Shown in pieces: positions 31,898-41,173 of a DNA stretch of 64,000 nucleotides. Every line of letters begins with the position of its first letter. The first letter of the stretch is position 1. This DNA comes from Microbacterium oryzae. Its GTDB lineage: Bacteria > Actinomycetota > Actinomycetes > Actinomycetales > Microbacteriaceae. Where the stretch lies: positions 2,356,001 through 2,420,000 of the forward strand of contig NZ_CP032550.1 in the NCBI RefSeq assembly GCF_009735645.1, written 5' to 3'. A model generated the notes under the pieces. That model saw only the letters and a list, made by a program, of their open reading frames with translations, was not told where the DNA came from and searched no databases. The position numbers and the translations under genes are program-made.

Positions 31898-34230
31898 CAG
31901 GCGACGGGCTCGACCACCGTCGGGCCGAAGCGGGAGGGCAGCGTCGCGGTGGACAGCTCGCGCAGCTCCGCGGCGGTCACCGTGAAGACGTCCTGCACCT
32001 CGAGCGCGGGCTCGCTGTCGGTCACACCGATGCGGGCGACGGGGTAGCCCCGGCCCTCGCAGAGGCCGCGGAACTTCACGTCCTCCTCGCGCGGCACCGT
32101 CACGATGACGCGGCCGGTCGACTCGCTGAAGAGGGCCGTGGCGGCGTCCACGCCGTCGCGCGACATGATCTCGGTGAGCCACACGCGGGCGCCGACGCCG
32201 AAGCGCAGCACGCCCTCCGCGAGGGCCTGGCCGAGGCCGCCCTCCGACAGGTCGTGGGCCGAGGAGATGAGCCACTCGTCGCGCGCGGCCTGCAGCAGAC
32301 CCGCGAGGCGCTTCTCGCCATCCAGGTCGACGAGCGGCGGGCGTCCGCCGAGGTGGCCGTGGATGACCTCCGACCAGGCGGAGCCATCCAGCTCCTCGCG
32401 CGTGGTGCCGAGGAGGTAGATGTTGTCGCCGGCGTCCTGCCATCCGCTCGGGATGCGGCGGGTGACGTCGTCGATGATGCCCAGCACGCCGACTACGGGG
32501 GTGGGGTGGATGGGCGTCTCGCCGGTCTGGTTGTAGAACGACACGTTGCCACCGGTGACCGGCACGCCGAGCGCGAGGCACGCGTCGGAGAGGCCGTCGA
32601 CGGCCTGCCCGAACTGCCACATGACCTCGGGGTTCTCGGGCGAGCCGAAGTTCAGGCAGTCCGTGACGGCGGTCGGCACGGCGCCCGTGACGGCGACGTT
32701 GCGGTACGCCTCGGCGAGGGCGAGCTGCGCGCCCGCGTACGGGTCGAGCTGGCAGTAGCGGCCGTTGGCATCGGTGGCGATGGAGAAGCCGAGGCCCGAC
32801 TCCTCGTCGACGCGGATCATCCCCGCGTCGTCGGGGAACGACAGGGCCGTGTTGCCGAGCACGTAGTAGTCGTACTGGTTCGTGATCCACGAGGTGTCAG
32901 CGAGGTTCGGGCTCGCGACGAGCTTCGCGAACTGCTCGCGGATGCCCTCGGGCTCGGTCGGGCGCTCGAGGCGCGACGCCGAGTCGGCCTGGAGGGCGTC
33001 GATCCACGCCGGGTAGGCGACGGGGCGGTCGTAGACCGGGCCGTCGACGGCGACGGTGGAGGGGTCGACGTCGACGATCGTCTCGCCGTCCCAGGTGATG
33101 ACGAGGCGGCCATCCCCGGTGACCTCGCCGAGGACGCTCGTCTCGACATCCCACTTGCCGGTGACGGCGAGGAAGGCCTCGAGCTTCTCGGGGGCGACGA
33201 TCGCCATCATGCGCTCCTGCGACTCGCTCATGAGGATCTCCTCGGGCGTGAGCGACGGGTCGCGGAGGAGCACGTTCGTGAGCTCGACCTTCATGCCCGA
33301 GCCGCCGTTCGCGGCGAGCTCGCTCGTGGCGCAGGAGATGCCGGCGGCGCCGAGGTCCTGGATGGCCTCGACGAGGTCGGCCTTGTAAAGCTCGAGGCAG
33401 CACTCGATGAGCACCTTCTCGGCGAAGGGGTCGCCGACCTGCACCGCGGGGCGCTTGGTGGGTCCGCCGTCGGCGAAGGTGTCGGAGGCGAGGATCGACG
33501 CGCCGCCGATGCCGTCGCCGCCGGTGCGGGCGCCGAAGAGCACGACCTTGTTGCCGGTTCCGGTGGCGTTGGCGAGGCGGATGTCCTCGTGGCGCATGAC
33601 GCCGACCGCGAGCGCGTTGACGAGGGGGTTGGCCTGGTAGACGGAGTCGAACACCGTCTCGCCGCCGATGTTCGGCAGACCCAGGCAGTTGCCGTAGGCG
33701 GAGATGCCGGCGACGACGCCGTGCACGACGCGGGCGGTGTCGGGGTGGTCGATGTCGCCGAAGCGCAGCTGGTCCATGACGGCGACGGGGCGCGCGCCCA
33801 TGGAGATGATGTCGCGGACGATGCCGCCGACGCCGGTCGCCGCGCCCTGGAAGGGCTCGATGTACGACGGGTGGTTGTGCGACTCGACCTTGAAGGTGAC
33901 GGCCCAGCCCTCGCCGACGTCGACGACGCCCGCGTTCTGGCCCATGCCGACCATGAGGCGCTCGCGCATCTCGTCGCTGACCTTCTGGCCGAAGCGGCGC
34001 AGGTAGTTCTTGGAGCTCTTGTAGGAGCAGTGCTCGCTCCACATGACGGAGTACATCGCCAGCTCGCCCGAGGTGGGGCGGCGGCCGAGGATCTTCTTGA
34101 TCTGCTCGTACTCGTCGGGCTTCAGGCCCAGCGCGTCGTACGGCTGTTCCTTCTCAGGAGTGGCCACGGCGTTCTCGACGGTGTCGGCGACGTGGGCATT
34201 GGCGGACGCGGGTGATGCGGGCATGGTCAC
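31897..34230 (-). CDS. purL: Phosphoribosylformylglycinamidine synthase subunit PurL
   Basis: A 777-residue ATP-dependent amidotransferase subunit of purine synthesis (FGAR + Gln + ATP to FGAM), working with PurQ and PurS, which are not in the window. Length and motifs fit the small-PurL type: [22 protein letters not shown] near residue 60, [55 protein letters not shown] and [13 protein letters not shown]. The GTG at 34230 has AGGAG 8 nt upstream; an ATG at 34224 is the alternative. It is the last housekeeping gene before the low-GC island, which starts directly upstream of it. Confidence 0.95.
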   Translation of the reverse strand: MTMPASPASANAHVADTVENAVATPEKEQPYDALGLKPDEYEQIKKILGRRPTSGELAMYSVMWSEHCSYKSSKNYLRRFGQKVSDEMRERLMVGMGQNAGVVDVGEGWAVTFKVESHNHPSYIEPFQGAATGVGGIVRDIISMGARPVAVMDQLRFGDIDHPDTARVVHGVVAGISAYGNCLGLPNIGGETVFDSVYQANPLVNALAVGVMRHEDIRLANATGTGNKVVLFGARTGGDGIGGASILASDTFADGGPTKRPAVQVGDPFAEKVLIECCLELYKADLVEAIQDLGAAGISCATSELAANGGSGMKVELTNVLLRDPSLTPEEILMSESQERMMAIVAPEKLEAFLAVTGKWDVETSVLGEVTGDGRLVITWDGETIVDVDPSTVAVDGPVYDRPVAYPAWIDALQADSASRLERPTEPEGIREQFAKLVASPNLADTSWITNQYDYYVLGNTALSFPDDAGMIRVDEESGLGFSIATDANGRYCQLDPYAGAQLALAEAYRNVAVTGAVPTAVTDCLNFGSPENPEVMWQFGQAVDGLSDACLALGVPVTGGNVSFYNQTGETPIHPTPVVGVLGIIDDVTRRIPSGWQDAGDNIYLLGTTREELDGSAWSEVIHGHLGGRPPLVDLDGEKRLAGLLQAARDEWLISSAHDLSEGGLGQALAEGVLRFGVGARVWLTEIMSRDGVDAATALFSESTGRVIVTVPREEDVKFRGLCEGRGYPVARIGVTDSEPALEVQDVFTVTAAELRELSTATLPSRFGPTVVEPVA

Positions 34231-34329
34231 GCGAGAAGCTCCTGAGGGCCGAGGGGGAGCGGACGAGGGAGAGTCTACCGGGGCGGGATGGCGGGAGTTG
34301 GGGGGAGGGGTGTGGCGCGGAGTGTCGAC

Positions 34330-34770
34330 TCAGGACACCGTGCAGGTCAGGCTAGGCGTAGGCGGGCAAGGGACGCCTCTCGAGTGGCTGGGACACCCAG
34401 AGAGCCACGGCCAGAGGCAAGAAGCGACTATGTCCGTGGAGGGACTCGAACACTCACGTTTGAGCATCCACCGCGTGCTGTTAGCGGCCGCTCGCGCATT
34501 CAGGGGGAGCTCATCCGGCAGGTCTTGGCCGATGACGAGCAAATGGGTCGGAGAGAGCGGGAATGAAACAGTGCGGAGTCCCGAGTCCTTCGTAGGCTGC
34601 CAAAGGAGCACGGCCCCCTCTCCGGTCGCGAGCCAGTTGGCCTTCAGGACCTTCCAATCCCAATTCTCGAGGCCGAGCGTAGAGAGTCTCAGAACCTCCG
34701 GACGCGCCTGGAGAGCAAGAGCATGTAACCAAGTGCGAGCTCGGCGTCCACGAAACCACCGCCGGTCTTG
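34330..34770 (-). pseudogene. C-terminal fragment of a DUF4238-like protein
   Basis: The minus strand reads ENWDWKVLKANWLATGEGAVLL, FPLSPTHLLVIGQDLP and NARAAANSTRWMLK, an order that resembles the C-terminal half of DUF4238-type proteins (a conserved PLSP motif followed by an Asn- and Arg-containing helix). There is no plausible start in frame, and on the upstream side the sequence runs into an oppositely oriented broken gene at about 34775. I treat it as a truncated gene at the island edge. The family match is tentative. The rest of 34231-34843 shows nothing else I can support. Confidence 0.4.
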
Positions 34771-34843
34771 ACAAGCACAGCCGGCACGCGGAGTTTTATC
34801 TGGTCCGCATAGCGTCCGCGATCTAGACGACCTCAAGGGCACT

Positions 34844-35010
34844 GTGGGCAACGTCGACGGGCTGTCTCCTCAGGATGTTCTTGCTGAACTCGACCTTGCC
34901 GACAGCGTGGATCCAGCGGACACATTCGCGATTGAGCTCAGCCCAGACGCGCCCGTAGCGAGAGGAAACCGCTTCTCGCCCCAAGCACCCTGGAGAAGTT
35001 TACCGGCCGG
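34844..35010 (+). pseudogene. 5' part of a frameshifted hypothetical gene
   Basis: From the GTG at 34844 the reading GNVDGLSPQDVLAEL, DSVDPADTFAIELSPDAP is coding-like, then loses coding character at about 34980. Coding resumes in another frame (EVYRPVVEALVDHQ) and continues into the 35025 gene. A stop (TAG, about 34959) in that second frame rules out a simple upstream start. The two parts were probably one gene before a frameshift or small deletion. Confidence 0.4.
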
Positions 35011-35024
35011 TCGTCGAAGCCCTG

Positions 35025-35468
35025 GTGGACCACCAACGCAGCACGACGACCGAGCTGGCAATGCCGGACGTGATGCAAGCTACCCGCGGCGAACTGCGCA
35101 ATCTCGAGCGATACCGGTCTATTTACTACGGCACCGCACGCGAGTGGAAGTGGAACACCGCCGCGATGACGCTTTCCGAGGATCCGGACGAGGCTGCAGA
35201 AACCATTGGTCGCGAGCTCGCCATGCTCATGTCGGGAGACTTCCTTCCGGTCATGGCGGAGCAGCCTGTCATCTCCGTAGGCGATCGGCAGTACCTCATA
35301 GAGCGGCCCCTGGTCACGAGCCACCGGTCTATCCGAGTGGACCCGAACTTCGACTCCGAGACAGTCAGCCCGGGCGTCACGATTTCACTTGTGCCCGGTG
35401 CCGACGACGGGGTGGTCACGACCGCCCTCGTCGATTGGTCGCCCGACGCTCCGTCGATATTCGGCTGA
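35025..35468 (+). CDS. Hypothetical protein (probably 3' part of a broken gene)
   Basis: A 147-residue reading from a GTG at 35025 (an ATG at 35061 is possible): RNLERYRSIYYGTAREWKWNTAAMTL, ETIGRELAMLMSGDFLPVM, ERPLVTSHRSIRVDPNF, ending DWSPDAPSIFG. No motif is recognised. Coding-like sequence extends upstream of the start without a usable start codon, which suggests it is the remainder of the gene that begins at 34844. Convergent with the next gene, 7 nt apart. Confidence 0.45.
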   Translation: MDHQRSTTTELAMPDVMQATRGELRNLERYRSIYYGTAREWKWNTAAMTLSEDPDEAAETIGRELAMLMSGDFLPVMAEQPVISVGDRQYLIERPLVTSHRSIRVDPNFDSETVSPGVTISLVPGADDGVVTTALVDWSPDAPSIFG

Positions 35469-35475
35469 CTCTGCC

Positions 35476-36237
35476 CTAGTCCTGTTCGTCGCGTCGGTCT
35501 TCAATCGGCATAGGAATCGGCTCAGCCACCTGCTCTTCGTCCGCTTCAGTCGCTCCCGACTCGCCGGCGTCGCGGCTTCGCGTTTCGGACGCATCGAGTG
35601 CGTGACGGCCCGCGGCGAGCTCCGCGATGCCCTCGTCGTCCACGATGCGCGCGTTGCGGAGCGCCCCGGCGTGCCTTAGCAACTCCTCGAAAGCGGCTCG
35701 GGCAGCGTCGGCGTGCCATTGCGCTTCATCGTGAGTCATATTCACGACGGTCCAGGTGTGGATCTCCGTCCCCTCCTCCTCCTCGGGCTCATTGACTTCG
35801 AGAGACACCACGACCTCCGCGGCACGTGGCTCGGTGGAACTGAGTACCGGCTCGACTGCGCTGGGCGCCGGTACCTCCACCTTTCTCTTGCGTGCAGTTG
35901 GGCTGAGCTTCTCGCGCCACAGCTTCTTCGCCGCGGGCAGCGCATACTCCTCGACGGCGACGGCGACGGCGACGGTGCCGAGCCGGATGGCTACCTCCTG
36001 AACTGCGGCCATGAGCCACGGCGGGACGCCTCCTGAGGAGGCCGCGCGCACGACCTGAACGTTCGGCTTCGACATGCTCGGCGGCAGAGGGCGCGGATCA
36101 TAGGCCTGCCCGCTCAGCGTGCCATCGGACCGACGAGCGCCGCCCGTGCCCACCTTGTTGTCGCCGTCAAGGCTCGACCGAGCCACCTTGAAGATGAACT
36201 CCTCGTAATCCGGCTGAGCCTCGGCCACCTCCGCCAC
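35476..36237 (-). CDS. Hypothetical protein of accessory island
   Basis: A 253-residue protein. A central hydrophobic amphipathic part (PPWLMAAVQEVAIRLGTVAVAVAVEEYALPAAKKLWREK) is followed by a basic and then an acidic region (PEEEEGTEIHTWTVVNMTHDEAQWHADAARAAFEELLRHAGALRNA) and an acidic tail. The part with DEAQWHADAARAAFEELLRHAGALR looks like a small helical domain. There is no signal peptide or known family. Composition is less GC-rich than the flanks. Function unknown. Confidence 0.5.
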   Translation of the reverse strand: MAEVAEAQPDYEEFIFKVARSSLDGDNKVGTGGARRSDGTLSGQAYDPRPLPPSMSKPNVQVVRAASSGGVPPWLMAAVQEVAIRLGTVAVAVAVEEYALPAAKKLWREKLSPTARKRKVEVPAPSAVEPVLSSTEPRAAEVVVSLEVNEPEEEEGTEIHTWTVVNMTHDEAQWHADAARAAFEELLRHAGALRNARIVDDEGIAELAAGRHALDASETRSRDAGESGATEADEEQVAEPIPMPIEDRRDEQD

Positions 36238-36560
36238 CTCTCACTGCGTCTCAGGGCTCGATTCTGACACGGCGCTGTCGCGGCCTACTGTCGGATCACG
36301 AGCAGTCAAGGAAGCTTCAAGAGGTCACTCGGCAGCGGAGTCTTCCTCGGGTGCCACTGGTGATTGGCGGGATGCGGGACCTCCAGCGGCACACCGGGTC
36401 AGCCCAGTCGATTGACGGACGTACCGCTGCGCTAGTTGCCGCATGCGACGACGGTGCACGCCCGAGCGAGTCGCCACCGGTCGATGCGATCTTGCAGCCG
36501 TCGAGAAGGCGCTGGCCGGGGCGACGCAACCGCTGGAGCAAACCCTAGCGCGGCTGAGGG
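36238..36560. other. Gene-poor stretch, nothing recognised
   Basis: Short open frames exist on both strands (for example a GTG-started plus-strand frame from 36351) but none has coding character, a good ribosome-binding site or a familiar motif. No repeat or tRNA is visible. It probably holds decayed sequence. Confidence 0.5.
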
Positions 36561-37970
36561 CTAATCAGAGTCAAGGCGTGCCGCGGCCCAGCGAGCGATA
36601 GCGACCGCACGCGATCGAGTTAGATCGTTCCCAAGAATGTCAGCGTACTTCAGCTGCCGAACGGCGTATGCAAGCACGAGAGCCGAAAGTTCGCGAACGG
36701 ACGTACACGATTGATCGGACCAGTCAGCCAATAATGCGAAATAGTCGGGAGCTGGACAGTCGTCGAGGAAGGCGTCGGTGCCGAACTGCTCGCATTGATC
36801 AATGGTTGGCCACTCCGCGCCGAAGAGTGGGGAATCTGGATGGAACAAGGGACCTAGCTGGAGAGTGAGGACGTCGATGAGCTGACTCCCGCTCGTCTGG
36901 CTGTCGAAGTCGATGATGACAGGGTGGCCGTCCGCTACCAAGACGTTGCCAGGATGAAGATCGCCGTGACGCGGGGCAGAACTGGTCGCAGCAATTCGCG
37001 AACCTGGCGGCACCTTGATGCCGAAGCTTGCTCCGCGTTCGACTACAGTCGACCAGGGTGCGAACGGAGCCCCAATCTCCTCGACCGACACGTTCACTCG
37101 CTGGCCGATCGACATCTGACCGAGACTGTCCCGAAGAACTGTCGTTGCCGCGACGGCCGCCTCTTCGTCGGTGACAATTAGCTCGAGGAGGGGCACGGGA
37201 TTCGAACCGACAAGTTGTTGGATAGTAACGTAGAAGCCGCCGCAGAAGCCTCGGATCGTTCCCACAACCCCCGCGGTGATCTGGGCGGGACAAAGGTCTT
37301 GAAATCCTCCTGGCTCGCGCGTTTTGATTTGTCGCTTGGCGACGACGCGGGCCATGGAACCGTGATGGCTCTCGATCGAGCACAGCCAAACTGGCGAATC
37401 AGTTAGTCCGCCAGCGAGTGGACGTGCGTCGATGGAACTGCCGCCGAACTCGAACGCAACACGTCGAAGCAGACGCCGATTGTGCGCGGTGAGCTCGGAA
37501 GGCTCGATGCCAGTGATTTGGATGTCCTGCAGCGCCGACAACGCACTGTGCACCCTTCCTACGTACGCATCGAATTCGAGGGACTGACCTTTCTCGAAGA
37601 GGCGCACTCGATCGAAGACAAACGCGTCGTTCCCGAGTGACACGACCCCGCGCTCGGTAGTCGCGAACTGCAAATGCTCAAAGCCGGTATGCCCGCTGAA
37701 AACGACGGCCGCCAGGTCCGGATGCTTCAGCAACATGGCTGTGAGCAGGTCGTCGCCCACTTTGTCACTCGGCGCTTCGCCGGAGCGAAACGGTAGTCGC
37801 CGGTCTAGGACCAGGAGATCGATGAGGTCTGCTGTCGAATCGACGTGTTCTTGTGCGGACAGCGCATCTGAGTAGACCACGACGTCGAAGCCAGCGGCTT
37901 CCAAGGCATCAGTCGTGAACTGTGCCGCGCTCGGCTCGTCCTCGACGAGGATGGCTCGGAATCTAGGCAC
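36561..37970 (-). CDS. Receiver (REC)-APH-type kinase fusion protein
   Basis: A 469-residue fusion. Residues about 4-125 are a response-regulator receiver: acidic pair in LVEDEP, phospho-acceptor D56 in LLVLDRRLP, the Ser of VVFSGH, and Lys in RLFEKGQ. Residues about 190-460 resemble aminoglycoside/choline-type kinases: HGDLHPGNVLVADGHPVIIDFDSQ (near 336-360) supplies the catalytic loop Asp/Asn and the metal-binding Asp. The start is a GTG at 37970 with GGAGAG upstream, overlapping the kinase-like gene before it. It would be the phosphorylation-controlled output of the three-gene cassette, phosphorylating an unknown small molecule or protein. There is no DNA-binding domain. Confidence 0.75.
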   Translation of the reverse strand: MPRFRAILVEDEPSAAQFTTDALEAAGFDVVVYSDALSAQEHVDSTADLIDLLVLDRRLPFRSGEAPSDKVGDDLLTAMLLKHPDLAAVVFSGHTGFEHLQFATTERGVVSLGNDAFVFDRVRLFEKGQSLEFDAYVGRVHSALSALQDIQITGIEPSELTAHNRRLLRRVAFEFGGSSIDARPLAGGLTDSPVWLCSIESHHGSMARVVAKRQIKTREPGGFQDLCPAQITAGVVGTIRGFCGGFYVTIQQLVGSNPVPLLELIVTDEEAAVAATTVLRDSLGQMSIGQRVNVSVEEIGAPFAPWSTVVERGASFGIKVPPGSRIAATSSAPRHGDLHPGNVLVADGHPVIIDFDSQTSGSQLIDVLTLQLGPLFHPDSPLFGAEWPTIDQCEQFGTDAFLDDCPAPDYFALLADWSDQSCTSVRELSALVLAYAVRQLKYADILGNDLTRSRAVAIARWAAARLDSD

Positions 37971-38865
37971 GAAATCTCTCTCCTCGAAGTGAAAAAATCA
38001 CGATTCCTCCGCTTGCCTGAAGCGAGAAATTGTACCGCAGGCGGTCCGCGGCCATCCTCATCGCGCTAACACCGAGTCCTTTATGGCTGTCCTTTGTCGA
38101 CGCGCCCGTCTGCGCGACATGCTCCATCTCGAACGCTTGACCCTCGAAGCGATTGGTGACGGTCACCCAGAAGTGTCGGTCACTGACGCCGTGCCGAACA
38201 AGGATCGGAGCTCCAGGCAATCCGCTTGAGGCTTCCTGCGCGTTCAGCAAGGCATTCCCCACGATGATCGAGAACAGCCCAGGATCCGTGTCGATCGAGT
38301 CGTCGTCGCCTCTGTCCGCGTCAACGACCTGATCGGGAAAGCCCTGCGGTTGACAATCGACGATGAGCGTAAGTAGCGACGCTCTTGAATATCGAGGCAG
38401 GCGATGCGCAGCGGCGAGCGTCTCCAAACCTAGTAGACGGCGTCTCAGGAGATCGATGTTCCTAAACGTCTCACTAGCTTCGTACTGATCACCGATCTCC
38501 CTCGCCGCACTGCGCCGGATCCACCCAATGATTGGTTCTGTCTCATGTCGGATGAGACCGCTTAAGGCGTCGAGAATCTCCGGGGAAGCGGGCGCCACAT
38601 CAGGCTCGTAGACGTAAGTCGGCTCGGAGATCTGTTGGGCTCGCCGCACGGCCGCCGCCAACAACCGCCGCACGGCAGGAACCGTCTCTTCCTCGATGGC
38701 AGTGGTCAGTATGCCGATGTCACCGATTGCCGCATTGCGCACGTACCAATCTGCGGCTGCCGCGCGCTCAGACGGCAACCGGCTTTGGAGTGCTTTGGTA
38801 GGCGGCTGACTAATGGGACTCAACCTCGTGCTCTGCGTAGAACTCAGCTCGCCGGAGGAATGCAT
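37963..38865 (-). CDS. GHKL histidine-kinase-like ATPase
   Basis: A 300-residue protein. The N-terminal half is helical, HEAT-like (ADWYVRNAAIGDIGILTTAIEEETVPAVRRLLAAAVRRA) with a possible dimerisation part (HETEPIIGWIRRSAAREIGD; the His in LIRHETEP could be the phosphorylated residue). The C-terminal half is a GHKL ATPase: N-box FSIIVGNALLNAQEAS and G2-box STKDSHKGLGVSAMRMAADRL. No transmembrane or known sensor domain is present, so it senses something cytoplasmic. It overlaps the SMC-like gene by 56 nt, with GGAGG before its ATG, and the REC-kinase gene by 8 nt; the three are one unit and this is the likely phosphodonor of the receiver. Confidence 0.72.
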   Translation of the reverse strand: MHSSGELSSTQSTRLSPISQPPTKALQSRLPSERAAAADWYVRNAAIGDIGILTTAIEEETVPAVRRLLAAAVRRAQQISEPTYVYEPDVAPASPEILDALSGLIRHETEPIIGWIRRSAAREIGDQYEASETFRNIDLLRRRLLGLETLAAAHRLPRYSRASLLTLIVDCQPQGFPDQVVDADRGDDDSIDTDPGLFSIIVGNALLNAQEASSGLPGAPILVRHGVSDRHFWVTVTNRFEGQAFEMEHVAQTGASTKDSHKGLGVSAMRMAADRLRYNFSLQASGGIVIFSLRGERFRA

Positions 38866-40645
38866 CGCGCCCGCCCTCCATCAGTCCGGTTATCGTGTCT
38901 ACGATTGGCTGTTCGTCGAAGGCTCCTCGGTTGGATACGAAGCCTCTCGTGCCATCGCTCTCAAGCGAAAGGACGAGCTCCGCAGAGCCGAGCACTGGGA
39001 TGTTTGCGTTGTGCGTTGCGACGATAGTCTGCGCGCCCCGCTCCTCACGCATCGTCAAAGACGTGATGATGTTCTTCACCAGATATGCGTTATCGAGGTG
39101 GTCCTCCGGTTGATCCAAGATAAGAATGCGCGATCCTTCCGTGAGTACGATCGGAAGAGTCACGGCGCACTTCTGGCCCGTCGAAAGATCCTCAACGCTT
39201 TTTTGAACTGCGCCGTCGATCAACCTGAAATCGACCCGATCATCGAGCGTCGCTTCGGCTATCGACGAGACACTTTCCTCGTTCTGCAGGGCCGCCAGCA
39301 CGCGCGCGGCTCGATCGGTTCCGACATTGGTTGCCTCGGATAGGCCAACGAGATCGTTATTTTCAACGTACGCAAGCAACTGGCGAGGCAGAAGCGACCG
39401 TGCCATCGAGTCTGCGAGTGCCCGATATTGGAGACCCGAACCCTGCAAGAGCTCGATCAGAAGGTCGCGAAACTTTGTCGAGTCGGCGAGATGATCCACG
39501 CTAACCACTACGCGTGACTGCAAATCTCCTGAAACAGCCTGTGCGACTGCTTGGCGCGCCTCGAACAATCCCTCCTGCCAGATCTCGTATTCGTCTAGCA
39601 ATTGAGATCGCTGGGAGACGAGCTCGTTTGTCGACGCTTGCAACTCGAGGAGTGCGGCTTCCAGCCGAGCGACTTCAGCGAGCTCCGCGTCGATGTTCCT
39701 GAGCTTTGCAGTGATTTGGCCGAGCCCCCGCTCCGCGGTCTCCAGCTCTGCCCGGACTGGCGCTGCCTTCAGTCGTAGCCGGTTTTGCTCATTGAGCAAG
39801 TCCTTACGAACGGCGTTGAGCGCGGACTCGAGCTCGGAAATTCCGCTGACTAGCTCCACGCTGAGCTGAAGAAGGGACGCGACTCGGTGCTCTACCTCTG
39901 CCGCGACGGCCACACCAACTTCTCGCGACGGAACCGCTTCAATCGCGGCTTGCAGTCGGCTGGCCAGCTTGGACGCGTCCGCGATGCGACTAGATGTTCG
40001 CTCGCTGGCTTCCGACTGGCCACCAACGGCGAGCAGTTCCGCTTCGAGAACTCTGAGCAACTCGCGCCGTTCTCCAAGATCTGCCGATGAGTCCGTTAAC
40101 AGCTCGCGCTCCTGGCCAGCGAGCGCCGTGCGGTCGGCCTCCAAGAGGGCGCGTCGCGATGCGCGCTCCCGTGCCTGGTCGGCGTCTTGTCGTAGCCGAG
40201 CCAGGTCGCGCGTTAGACGCTTGGCGATCTCCAGGCTGGGAGGTGCAGCAGAGACAACTGCGCGCAGGTCGATGAGATTCAGTCGGCTCGCAGAATTGGA
40301 TGCAATGCGCTCCAGCTCGTTCTGCCCGAGCGCGAGCGCGGCTGTGGAAAGTTCGCCAGACCGTCCATTCCCCGCCGCGTCGACCACCAGATGGTGCGAC
40401 GAGTGTTCGTCCTCGACGTCCAGCACCACTTCGCCTGCGCCAAGCAAGTGGGTGATGGCCTTGCGCTGGCGCTTGGCTTCGGCTTGGTCCGCATGCTCGA
40501 TCCCGAGCGCGTGCCGGATCAGTTCGAGCAGCGTTGTCTTGCCGGACCCCCTCGGCCCAATGACGACGTTGAGGCCTCGCGACAGCTCGACGTCAAGTCC
40601 AGCGAGGAATCCACCATTCACGCGCACTCGCGATATCCACACCAC
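38810..40645 (-). CDS. SMC/RecF-like ABC ATPase with coiled coil
   Basis: A 611-residue ATPase: Walker A LNVVIGPRGSGKTTLLELI near residue 30, a long coiled-coil middle (about 135-390, for example LTRDLARLRQDADQARERASRR), then the ABC signature DLSTGQKCAVTLPIVLTEG, Walker B SRILILDQPEDHLDNAYL and the switch TIVATHNANIPVLG. This is the layout of SMC/RecF/Rad50-like and AAA15-type ATPases often used as sensors in defence systems. The gene starts with GTG at 40645. It is first in the three-gene minus-strand cassette; its 3' end overlaps the GHKL gene. It could detect DNA ends or foreign replication structures and pass the signal to the kinase. Confidence 0.78.
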   Translation of the reverse strand: MVWISRVRVNGGFLAGLDVELSRGLNVVIGPRGSGKTTLLELIRHALGIEHADQAEAKRQRKAITHLLGAGEVVLDVEDEHSSHHLVVDAAGNGRSGELSTAALALGQNELERIASNSASRLNLIDLRAVVSAAPPSLEIAKRLTRDLARLRQDADQARERASRRALLEADRTALAGQERELLTDSSADLGERRELLRVLEAELLAVGGQSEASERTSSRIADASKLASRLQAAIEAVPSREVGVAVAAEVEHRVASLLQLSVELVSGISELESALNAVRKDLLNEQNRLRLKAAPVRAELETAERGLGQITAKLRNIDAELAEVARLEAALLELQASTNELVSQRSQLLDEYEIWQEGLFEARQAVAQAVSGDLQSRVVVSVDHLADSTKFRDLLIELLQGSGLQYRALADSMARSLLPRQLLAYVENNDLVGLSEATNVGTDRAARVLAALQNEESVSSIAEATLDDRVDFRLIDGAVQKSVEDLSTGQKCAVTLPIVLTEGSRILILDQPEDHLDNAYLVKNIITSLTMREERGAQTIVATHNANIPVLGSAELVLSLESDGTRGFVSNRGAFDEQPIVDTITGLMEGGRDAFLRRAEFYAEHEVESH

Positions 40646-40699
40646 GCTATCTTCTCGTTATTCGAGTGGCGGACCAACCTCGACCCGAGGTGACGAGTC

Positions 40700-41020
40700 A
40701 TCAAGGGCGCCTCGCGATTGCTGAGCAGGCTCCATCAGCGACGACGAGGGCATCAAACGCATGACCGCACTGTACGCAGGCGCCGCCGTCGAACGCCAGC
40801 CCGACACCCTGCTCGATCGCGAGCTCGACGAGGACGTTCGCCGTCTGCAGGTCGACCATGCCGGCTTCGTCGACAACGATCCGATCGCGAGAAGGCAGCA
40901 CGTACCGAGTTGGTCCGTTGTGTACGGCGCCCGTGCTGGGATCGATTTCGCCCGCTCGAAGCCTGGTCCACTCCTTCGCGCCGCCCTTATGGGCGCCCAC
41001 TGGTCGCCATGGTCCGAAAG
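40700..41020 (-). pseudogene. Fragment of a MobF/TraA-type relaxase-helicase
   Basis: The minus strand reads RLRAGEIDPSTGAVH, YVLPSRDRIVVDEAGMVDLQTANVLVELAIEQGVGLAF, which is the Walker B part (VVDEAGM) of the RecD-like helicase domain in MobF-type conjugative relaxases. After that the matching sequence moves to another frame (APAYSAVMRLM, compare 'ALPVGHSGAM'), so it is both truncated and frameshifted. Only about 100 of over 1000 residues remain. It shows that a conjugative element once occupied this place. Confidence 0.6.
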
Positions 41021-41173
41021 CAGGGCGTGAATACTGGTTGCCGCGGCTGCCCTCGCGCTCGCGGGCCAACGCCGGGACTGGCCCGGTTCGTGCCCTTAAG
41101 TCTCGGGGCTCAGCCCCGTTCGGCGCAGTCAAGCCTTGAACTGGCTGGCAGTCGGTACCGTTACCGTTGTCGC

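Noticed and set aside
32254..34215. Long plus-strand Val/Gly/Asp-rich frame over purL
   Set aside because: Antisense shadow of purL, whose motifs are complete on the minus strand.
34432..34475. Possible tRNA 3' end on the minus strand (TTCGAGTCCCTCC beside an acceptor-like stretch)
   Set aside because: No anticodon or D arm can be placed upstream, the T stem has a mismatch, and the bases are codons of the DUF4238-like fragment. I treat the resemblance as chance.
36561..40645. Identification as the Detocs defence system
   Set aside because: Detocs also uses two-component parts, but the SMC-like ATPase and the APH-type kinase do not match its gene set as I know it.
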